DNA from: Oscillospiraceae bacterium
GTDB taxonomy: Bacteria; Bacillota; Clostridia; Oscillospirales; Ruminococcaceae
Direction of reading: 5' to 3'
Length of the DNA stretch: 5,504 nt
Assembly: GCA_014796735.1 (NCBI GenBank)
Contig: JAAVIG010000085.1
Coordinates: 1 to 5,504, forward strand
Positions 1 to 4,742 of the stretch are shown piece by piece. Made by a program: the position numbers and the translations under genes. The first letter of the stretch is position 1. Each line of letters begins with the position of its first letter. The notes beneath the pieces are model-generated. The model saw only the letters and a program-made list of their open reading frames with translations. It searched no databases and was not told the origin of the DNA.

Positions 1-38
1 CTGAGGAAGAAAGGAAGATGTATTATGGTAAAATATAG
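1..38 (+). CDS. C-terminal tail of an upstream gene, BrnT-like toxin (5' truncated)
   Basis: The reading frame starting at base 3 is open from the window edge and ends with TAG at 36-38, giving the tail EEERKMYYGKI. BrnT-family RNase toxins typically end in an arginine-rich stretch followed by an ERxxYY-like segment, and brnT normally sits immediately upstream of brnA, often overlapping it. Here the tail overlaps the following antitoxin start by 14 bases (25-38). Only eleven codons are visible, so the assignment rests on position plus a short motif. The catalytic part of the toxin lies outside the window and cannot be judged. An unrelated upstream gene, or a chance open frame, remains possible. 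Confidence 0.55.
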   Translation, partial: EEERKMYYGKI

Positions 39-318
39 ATTAGACGAAAACGCCAAGCTGACTGAAGAAGAGAAACGACAAATAGAAGAGGCGAAGAAGT
101 TATCCATCGTTTATGATGAAGATTGTCCCGAGCTTACCGAAGAAATGAAAGAGGCATTTATAGCGGCAAGAAAGGCAAAGCCTTATAAAGGAGAGCAGAT
201 AACTCTGCGTGTTTCGGATGAAACTTTGGAAAAGGCAAAAAGCATGGGCGAGGATTATATTTCAATATTGGAAAAAATGCTTGACAAAGCGGTTAAAGAA
301 TATCGAGTAAGTTCTTGA
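25..318 (+). CDS. brnA: BrnA-like antitoxin, ribbon-helix-helix family
   Basis: A 97-residue acidic and lysine-rich cytoplasmic protein. It follows the BrnA plan: an N-terminal segment beginning MVKYRLDE with a charged helix (about 11-26, LTEEEKRQIEEAKK), a middle DEDCPELTEEM segment (31-41) resembling the conserved D-x-PELT/D-E motif, then a C-terminal ribbon-helix-helix unit with the strand EQITLRV (57-63) and two helices (about 65-74 and 76-93). BrnA antitoxins bind and neutralise BrnT, an RNase toxin, and repress their own operon through the RHH domain; this is family knowledge. The ATG at 25 is preceded by GAAAGG at 9-14. It overlaps the tail of the upstream frame by 14 bases, suggesting translational coupling. 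By eye the gene is more A-rich than the metabolic genes that follow. It could be a solitary antitoxin if the toxin upstream is broken. Confidence 0.78.
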   Translation: MVKYRLDENAKLTEEEKRQIEEAKKLSIVYDEDCPELTEEMKEAFIAARKAKPYKGEQITLRVSDETLEKAKSMGEDYISILEKMLDKAVKEYRVSS

Positions 319-323
319 AATTA

Positions 324-329
324 TATAAT
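324..329 (+). promoter_or_regulatory. Candidate -10 box of a transketolase promoter
   Basis: A perfect TATAAT lies in the 52-base gap between the antitoxin gene and the transketolase genes. At 16-18 bases upstream there is no good -35 match (TATCGA at 301-306 is poor), so this is a weak candidate without an activator. The alternative is read-through from the toxin-antitoxin unit, as no terminator hairpin is seen after the antitoxin stop. If the box is used, transcription would start near 336, inside the dyad at 336-349. Confidence 0.35.
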
Positions 330-335
330 GACATC

Positions 336-349
336 ATTTAATGTTAAAT
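336..349. repeat. Perfect dyad ATTTAA-TG-TTAAAT before the transketolase genes
   Basis: ATTTAA at 336-341 and TTAAAT at 344-349 are exact inverted copies separated by two bases. A two-base loop is too small for an RNA hairpin, so if functional it would act as a DNA site for a dimeric regulator. It sits at the predicted transcription start and upstream of the ribosome binding site at 355-360. AT-rich palindromes arise readily by chance, so a role is uncertain. Confidence 0.3.
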
Positions 350-354
350 ACACA

Positions 355-360
355 GAAAGG
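355..360 (+). promoter_or_regulatory. Ribosome binding site deciding the start of the transketolase N-terminal subunit
   Basis: GAAAGG lies ten bases before the ATG at 371. An in-frame ATG at 341 would extend the protein by ten residues (MLNTQKGKNQ), but this site then falls inside the coding region, and those residues look like translated leader. The start at 371 is therefore preferred. Confidence 0.75.
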
Positions 361-370
361 AAAAAATCAA

Positions 371-1213
371 ATGGATCAGGTACACAAGAAGCAGCTTGAA
401 ATAACTGCCACGAAAGTAAGAATGGGAATCATAGAGGGTGTTTACGGCGCAAAGTGCGGTCATCCGGGCGGATCGCTGTCGGTGTGCGACGCGCTGACGT
501 ATCTTTATTTTAACAGAATGAATATCGATCCCGAGAATCCCTCAATGCCCGACAGAGACAGATTAGTGCTTTCCAAAGGACATACGGCTCCCGCTTTGTA
601 CTCGGTGCTTGCCAACAGAGGATTTTTCCCCGTGGAGGATCTGAAAACCCTTCGTCACATTGACAGCTACTTGCAGGGACACCCTGTTTTGGGCAAGGTT
701 CCGGGCGTTGATATGAGCACCGGCTCTTTGGGACAGGGCATTTCCGCTGCCTGCGGCATGGCGCTTTCGGGAAAGCTGGATAACGAGATATACAGAGTAT
801 ACGCCGTACTGGGAGACGGTGAGCTTGAAGAGGGTCAGGTATGGGAGGCCGCCATGTTTGCCGCTCACTATCAGCTTGACAATTTGGTTGCTGTCATCGA
901 CAACAACGGCTTGCAGATCGACGGCAAGATAAGCGAGGTAATGAGCCCTTACCCCATTGACGAAAAGTTCAGAGCCTTTGGCTGGCATGTTATCGTAATT
1001 GACGGACACGATTTTGACGCTATCGAAAAGGCGTTTAACGAAGCGGAAACCGTTGCCAATCAGCCTACCGCCGTTATACTTAAGACCACAAAGGGCAAGG
1101 GCGTAAGCTATATGGAAAATCAGGTGGGTTGGCACGGCAAGGCACCCAATGAGGAAGAATACAATACCGCTGTCGCCGAATTAACGGCAAAGCTTGACGA
1201 GCTTACGAAGTAA
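371..1213 (+). CDS. Transketolase, N-terminal (thiamine diphosphate-binding) subunit
   Basis: A 280-residue half of transketolase, which moves two-carbon ketol units between sugar phosphates in the non-oxidative pentose phosphate pathway. Visible motifs are GHPGGS (30-35), LSKGH (67-71), STGSLGQG (116-123), and the ThDP/Mg signature starting GDG (148-150) and ending NN (178-179). KGKGVS (241-246) and WHG (254-256) follow. These are the histidines and cofactor-binding residues expected of the PP domain. Single-chain transketolases are about 620-670 residues; here the protein stops after the PP domain and the Pyr and C-terminal domains are encoded by the next gene. Split transketolases are known in archaea and many clostridia. 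The start at 371 is set by the ribosome binding site at 355-360. The PP motifs match transketolase rather than DXS or a dehydrogenase E1, although the substrates of split enzymes are less well tested. Confidence 0.94.
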   Translation: MDQVHKKQLEITATKVRMGIIEGVYGAKCGHPGGSLSVCDALTYLYFNRMNIDPENPSMPDRDRLVLSKGHTAPALYSVLANRGFFPVEDLKTLRHIDSYLQGHPVLGKVPGVDMSTGSLGQGISAACGMALSGKLDNEIYRVYAVLGDGELEEGQVWEAAMFAAHYQLDNLVAVIDNNGLQIDGKISEVMSPYPIDEKFRAFGWHVIVIDGHDFDAIEKAFNEAETVANQPTAVILKTTKGKGVSYMENQVGWHGKAPNEEEYNTAVAELTAKLDELTK

Positions 1214-1236
1214 CAGGAAAGGATTGGTATACAGAT

Positions 1237-2172
1237 ATGGATAAAAAAGCAACACGCGACAGCTACGGCGAAGCCCTTGTTATGCTTGCCGAAAAAAGAC
1301 CCGACCTTATCGTGCTTGACGCGGACTTAGCCGCGGCAACCAAGACGGGCATATATAAGAAAGCCTGCCCCGACCGCTTCTTTGACTGCGGTATTGCGGA
1401 GGCTGATATGATGGGCGTGGCGGCAGGTATTGCCACCACCGGAAAGCTTGTATTTGCCAGCAGCTTTGCAATGTTCGCGTCTGGACGTGCCTTTGAGATC
1501 GTTAGAAACAGCATTTGCTACCCTCATCTTAACGTTAAGATCGGCGCTACTCACGCGGGAATATCGGTAGGCGAGGACGGCGCGTCTCACCAGTGCAACG
1601 AGGATATTGCTCTTATGCGCGTACTGCCCGGCATGACAATTATCAATCCCGCCGATGACGTTGAAACAAAGGCGGCGGTTTTGGCAATGGCCGATTATGT
1701 GGGACCTACCTATTTACGTTTCGGTAGACTTGCGATCCCCACCTTTAACGACCCCAAGACCTATAAATTCGAGATCGGCAAGGGAATCGAGCTCAGAGGC
1801 GGTAAAGATGTTACGATCATTGCCACCGGTCTTATGGTAAATGAAGCTATCGAAGCGGGAAAGGTACTTGCAGAGCAGGGAATTGACGCCCGTGTTATCA
1901 ACATTCATACTATCAAGCCCATTGACCGCGATATTATTATAAGAGCGGCTAAGGAAACGGGCAAGATCATTACCGTTGAAGAACATTCCGTTATCGGAGG
2001 TCTTGGCAGCGCTGTTGCCGAGGTCGTTACCGAGACTGTTCCCGTTCCCGTTATCAAGATCGGCGTTCAGGATAAATTCGGACACAGCGGTCCCGCAGTT
2101 CCTTTGCTTAAGGAATTCGGACTTTGCGCCGATAATATCGTTAAAGTTACCAAGGAAGCCTTGGGAAAATAG
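1237..2172 (+). CDS. Transketolase, C-terminal (Pyr domain) subunit
   Basis: A 311-residue partner of the preceding gene. The Pyr domain occupies roughly residues 5-165 and contains DCGIAEADMMG (50-60), where Glu55 is the expected glutamate that activates the thiamine N1' atom. THAGISVGEDGASHQ (105-119) carries the conserved His and DG-S-H residues that contact substrate. The C-terminal transketolase domain follows from about 175 to the end, with IITVEEHSVIGGLGSAV (244-260) characteristic of it. The two chains total 591 residues, close to a single-chain enzyme, and must associate because the ThDP site lies at the PP/Pyr interface. The gene begins 23 bases after the first subunit's stop, with GAAAGG at 1217-1222 and a rather long 14-base spacing to ATG. 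The shared terminator right after the stop defines a two-gene unit. Confidence 0.94.
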   Translation: MDKKATRDSYGEALVMLAEKRPDLIVLDADLAAATKTGIYKKACPDRFFDCGIAEADMMGVAAGIATTGKLVFASSFAMFASGRAFEIVRNSICYPHLNVKIGATHAGISVGEDGASHQCNEDIALMRVLPGMTIINPADDVETKAAVLAMADYVGPTYLRFGRLAIPTFNDPKTYKFEIGKGIELRGGKDVTIIATGLMVNEAIEAGKVLAEQGIDARVINIHTIKPIDRDIIIRAAKETGKIITVEEHSVIGGLGSAVAEVVTETVPVPVIKIGVQDKFGHSGPAVPLLKEFGLCADNIVKVTKEALGK

Positions 2173-2179
2173 TTTTTTG

Positions 2180-2208
2180 ACCCACCCGTTTTTTCGGGTG
2201 GGTTTTTT
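2180..2208 (+). terminator. Intrinsic terminator of the transketolase operon
   Basis: CCCACCCG (2181-2188) and CGGGTGGG (2195-2202) form a perfect 8-bp stem around a six-T loop, extended by an A-T pair (2180/2203) and followed directly by a T run (2203-2208). It lies eight bases after the stop codon. The opposite strand lacks a T tract after the hairpin, so it acts only in the + direction. Confidence 0.95.
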
Positions 2209-2262
2209 GGAGAGTTTTCAGAAAAATTGTCATATTATACAAAATTGTAATTTTTTTAAAAG

Positions 2263-2278
2263 ACAGTAAAAAAACTGT
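2263..2278. repeat. Short dyad ACAGT-A6-ACTGT touching the pyrC -35 box
   Basis: ACAGT (2263-2267) and ACTGT (2274-2278) are exact inverted copies around six A residues. The right arm's final T is the first base of the -35 hexamer, so a bound dimer would interfere with or assist polymerase. Arms of five bases in AT-rich DNA are near what chance allows. I see no family-specific operator here. Confidence 0.25.
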
Positions 2279-2306
2279 TGCGAAAAATGAGAAAATGTAG
2301 TATAAT
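2278..2306 (+). promoter_or_regulatory. Sigma-A promoter of the pyrimidine operon
   Basis: The -35 box TTGCGA (2278-2283, four of six matches to TTGACA) and the -10 box TATAAT (2301-2306, perfect) are separated by exactly 17 bases. Upstream of the -35 box, 2244-2277 is rich in A and T tracts, which could act as an UP element. The predicted start is near 2313, giving a leader of about 113 bases before pyrC. It sits between the transketolase terminator and pyrC, as expected for an independent operon. The remaining bases from 2209 to 2260 are AT-rich and hold no gene that I can support. Confidence 0.82.
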
Positions 2307-2316
2307 AAATCAAATA

Positions 2317-2412
2317 CGGTTTTATACCGATAAGCAAAATTCTGCACATTCGCGTCCGCTTTTCTGCCTTAAAACGGGCATTGAAACAGGTATAAAGCGC
2401 GCGGATATCGGT
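2317..2412 (+). promoter_or_regulatory. Structured pyrC leader with alternative pairings (candidate regulatory RNA)
   Basis: Three nested complementary pairs are visible. ACCGATA (2326-2332) matches TATCGGT (2406-2412) over 7 bp, plus a U-G pair 2325/2413 reaching the first base of the Shine-Dalgarno. Positions 2353-2362 pair with 2394-2403 (nine of ten, including one wobble). TGCC (2365-2368) pairs with GGCA (2377-2380). A competing small hairpin, CGGT (2317-2320) with ACCG (2326-2329), would break the outer stem. No T run follows, so translation control would be more likely than attenuation. I do not recognise a PyrR-binding loop or a known riboswitch. The fold was judged by eye, without energy calculation. 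Confidence 0.35.
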
Positions 2413-2418
2413 GAAAGG
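2413..2418 (+). promoter_or_regulatory. Ribosome binding site deciding the pyrC start
   Basis: GAAAGG ends seven bases before ATG 2426. An in-frame GTG at 2411 would place this site inside the coding region with no Shine-Dalgarno of its own, adding only MKGKK, so ATG 2426 is chosen. Confidence 0.85.
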
Positions 2419-2425
2419 AAAAAAG

Positions 2426-3712
2426 ATGGAGCTTTGCCTGACAAACGGACATGTTGTTGACAGCGTAAACGGGATCGACGAAATATTGGATATAAAAATA
2501 ATAAACGGTAAGATAGCCGAGGTGGGCAAATCCCTGCCTATGGACGAAAATACCCTTTGCATAGACTGCACGGGGCTTACCGTTATCCCCGGCATCTGCG
2601 ATATGCACGTTCATATGCGCGATCCGGGACAGACGGAAAAAGAGGATATTCTCACGGCTTCCGAAGCCGCTGCGGCGGGGGGAGTTACGGCGGTCGCCTG
2701 TATGCCCAATACGAAGCCTGCCGTTGACAGCGCCGAAACGGTAAGGTATATATTGGATAAGGCGAAGAACGCCAAAACTAAGGTATACCCCATAGGCGCG
2801 ATAACAAAGGGCTTGTCGGGTAATGAGTTTACGGATTTTACCGAGCTGAAGCAAGCGGGCTGCGCGGGGGTAAGCGACGACGGAAAACCCGTTGAAAACG
2901 CCATGATGATGAAGCAGGCGATAAAAAACGCGGCTCTTGAAAGATTAGCTATTATAAGTCACTGTGAGGATCTTAATATAATAGACGGCGGTATAATGAA
3001 CAGAGGAGCGGTAAGCGAGGTTCTCGGAATAAAGGGAATGGCGCGCTCCAGTGAAAACTATATCACCGCCAGGGAAATACTTTTGGCGGAGGAAATGGGG
3101 CTTCCGATACACATCGCTCACGTTTCCACCAAAGAAGCGGTCGAGATAATACGCCACTCCAAGAGGTTCGGCGTTAAAGTCACCTGTGAGACCGCTCCTC
3201 ACTACTTCACGCTTACCGAAGACAAGCTTTTCAGTAAGGACGCGGACTACCGTATGAATCCCCCTTTAAGGGAGCAGGCGGATGTTGAAGCTATTATTGA
3301 GGGTATCTGCGACGGAACAATAGACTGTATCGTTACCGATCACGCTCCTCACACCAAGGAGGATAAGGCTGATTTTTACAAGGCCCCCAACGGAGTTGTT
3401 GGTTTGGAAACGTCTTTGGCGGCAGTGGTGACAACGCTTTTAAATACGGGCAGAATCTCACATGTAAGGTTAGTGGAGCTGATGTGCGTTAACCCGCGGC
3501 GAATATTGGGCATCGAGGGAGGCAGTCTTTCGGTGGGAGCGGCGGCGGATATAACGGTATTCAGCGAGCGTGAGCAGTGGACGGTGTACCCCGAAAAATT
3601 ACACTCAAAATCTAAAAATACCTGCTTTAAAGGCATGACCTTCAGCGGCAGGGTAAAATACACCATTCTTGACGGAAATATCGTTTACAAAGATCAGACC
3701 ATGAAAATATAA
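2426..3712 (+). CDS. pyrC: Dihydroorotase, type I
   Basis: A 428-residue cytoplasmic amidohydrolase that interconverts carbamoyl-aspartate and dihydroorotate, the third step of UMP synthesis. The N-terminal sandwich strands (about 1-50) lead into the TIM barrel with all expected metal ligands visible. These are His61 and His63 in DMHVHMRDPG, Asp152 in SDDG, His179 in ISHCED, His232 in IAHVS, and Asp305 in TDHAPH. The bridging ligand at 152 is aspartate rather than carboxylated lysine, which with the length of about 430 places it in the type I class (Bacillus/Aquifex-like). MNPPLR (277-282) and GLETS (326-330) are further substrate-binding blocks. The C-terminal GAAADITVF (371-379) is the returning sandwich domain. 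It is the first gene after the promoter and is followed 42 bases later by pyrF. Type I enzymes often work with aspartate transcarbamoylase, which is not in this window. Confidence 0.97.
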   Translation: MELCLTNGHVVDSVNGIDEILDIKIINGKIAEVGKSLPMDENTLCIDCTGLTVIPGICDMHVHMRDPGQTEKEDILTASEAAAAGGVTAVACMPNTKPAVDSAETVRYILDKAKNAKTKVYPIGAITKGLSGNEFTDFTELKQAGCAGVSDDGKPVENAMMMKQAIKNAALERLAIISHCEDLNIIDGGIMNRGAVSEVLGIKGMARSSENYITAREILLAEEMGLPIHIAHVSTKEAVEIIRHSKRFGVKVTCETAPHYFTLTEDKLFSKDADYRMNPPLREQADVEAIIEGICDGTIDCIVTDHAPHTKEDKADFYKAPNGVVGLETSLAAVVTTLLNTGRISHVRLVELMCVNPRRILGIEGGSLSVGAAADITVFSEREQWTVYPEKLHSKSKNTCFKGMTFSGRVKYTILDGNIVYKDQTMKI

Positions 3713-3754
3713 AAATATAAAAAAACAACCCTCATTGAAAGAAAGGAAAGAACT

Positions 3755-4684
3755 ATGTCATTTGACCGACTGATCGAAAAAATTGCGAAAACTCAGAATC
3801 CTACCGTTGCGGGACTTGATCCGAAGCTTGACTACGTGCCAGGGTATATTAAAGAGAAAGCCTTTGCAAAGTACGGCGAAACCTTAAAGGGAGCGGCCAA
3901 GGCGCTGCTGTGGTTCAACAAGGGACTTATCGACGCGCTTTGCGATATTGTTCCCGCGGTCAAGCCTCAGGCGGCGTATTATGAAATGTACGGATACGCG
4001 GGAGTAAAGACACTTTACAAAACTCAGGAGTACGCCCGCAAAAAAGGAATGTTCGTAATAACCGACGGCAAAAGAAACGATATAGGCAGCACTATGGAAG
4101 CGTACGCGGCCGGTCATCTCGGAAAGGTGAGAGTAGGCGCGGAGGAGTACGAGCCTTTCTTAGCCGACGCGTTAACGGTAAACGGATATTTGGGCAGCGA
4201 CTGCATAAATCCCGTTATAAAGGTTTGTAAGCAGTACGATAAGGGAATGTTCGTTCTTGCCAAGACCTCCAATCCCTCCTCTGGCGAATTGCAGGACTTG
4301 AAGGTAGGCGACCGCACGATTTACGAGATAATGGGCGATATGTGCGAGGAATGGGGCAAAGAGCTGCCGGGTAAATACGGTTACAGCGGTGTTGGAATAG
4401 TGGCGGGAGCTACATACCCCGAGCAGATAGAAATATTAAGAAAAAGGCTTCCTCATACGTTTTTCTTAATTCCCGGCTACGGCGCGCAGGGAGCAAGCGC
4501 CAAGGATATTTCAGCCGCCTTTGATAAAAACGGCTTGGGCGGTATCGTAAACAGTTCAAGAGGAATCATGTGCGCTTACCAAAAGGAACAGTGTGACGAA
4601 AAGGATTACGCGGGAGCAGCGCGCAGAGAAGCGATCCGTATGAGAGATGAAATCATGGGATATTTGAACGGTGTTCAAATATAA
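3755..4684 (+). CDS. pyrF: Orotidine-5'-phosphate decarboxylase, long subfamily (PyrF type 2)
   Basis: A 309-residue enzyme converting OMP to UMP, the last step of the pathway. GLDP (20-23) and AVKPQ (68-72) give early barrel residues. DGKRNDIGST (104-113) carries the catalytic Asp104, Lys106 and Asp109 (D-x-K-x-x-D). LIPGYGAQG (238-246) and NSSRGI (266-271, Arg269) form the phosphate-binding end. At 309 residues it is much longer than the roughly 235-residue Bacillus/E. coli form and matches the second bacterial subfamily seen in clostridia, mycobacteria and myxobacteria. The ATG at 3755 has GAAAGG at 3741-3746 with an eight-base spacer. No terminator lies in the 42-base gap after pyrC or the 58-base gap before carA, so all three are probably cotranscribed. 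Confidence 0.97.
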   Translation: MSFDRLIEKIAKTQNPTVAGLDPKLDYVPGYIKEKAFAKYGETLKGAAKALLWFNKGLIDALCDIVPAVKPQAAYYEMYGYAGVKTLYKTQEYARKKGMFVITDGKRNDIGSTMEAYAAGHLGKVRVGAEEYEPFLADALTVNGYLGSDCINPVIKVCKQYDKGMFVLAKTSNPSSGELQDLKVGDRTIYEIMGDMCEEWGKELPGKYGYSGVGIVAGATYPEQIEILRKRLPHTFFLIPGYGAQGASAKDISAAFDKNGLGGIVNSSRGIMCAYQKEQCDEKDYAGAARREAIRMRDEIMGYLNGVQI

Positions 4685-4708
4685 CCGGTGCTATTAACGC
4701 TTAACAAT

Positions 4709-4724
4709 ATCAGATCAGTATCAG
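4709..4724 (+). repeat. Three closely spaced ATCAG direct repeats upstream of carA
   Basis: ATCAG occurs at 4709-4713, 4714-4718 and 4720-4724, the last copy running into the carA ribosome binding site. The array is only 16 bases and may be chance or local slippage. The rest of the 4685-4742 gap shows no hairpin terminator and no convincing promoter. Confidence 0.4.
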
Positions 4725-4729
4725 AAAGG
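4724..4729 (+). promoter_or_regulatory. Ribosome binding site deciding the carA start
   Basis: GAAAGG (followed by another G) ends one base before an in-frame ATG at 4731, too close for initiation there, and 13 bases before ATG 4743. The spacing therefore favours 4743, though it is on the long side. Confidence 0.65.
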
Positions 4730-4742
4730 GATGGTCAAAATA

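Noticed and set aside
563..1135. 190-residue open frame on the minus strand inside the transketolase N-terminal gene
   Set aside because: It lies wholly antisense to a gene with all family motifs intact, and its translation shows no recognisable domain; it is a shadow of codon bias.
2221..2250. Minus-strand TATAAT (in TTTTGTATAATATG) suggesting a leftward promoter
   Set aside because: No matching -35 at a proper distance and no minus-strand gene to serve; it is likely a product of the AT-rich gap.
2313..2425. PyrR-type attenuator in the pyrC leader
   Set aside because: No terminator hairpin with a T run and no recognisable PyrR-binding loop in the leader.
2278..2460. 60-residue + strand open frame spanning the pyrC promoter and leader
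   Set aside because: It begins with a non-ATG codon at the promoter itself and overlaps pyrC in another frame; part of it would lie upstream of the transcription start.
2369..2854. 161-residue minus-strand open frame across the pyrC 5' region
   Set aside because: Antisense to pyrC and its leader, no ribosome binding site or recognisable motif seen.
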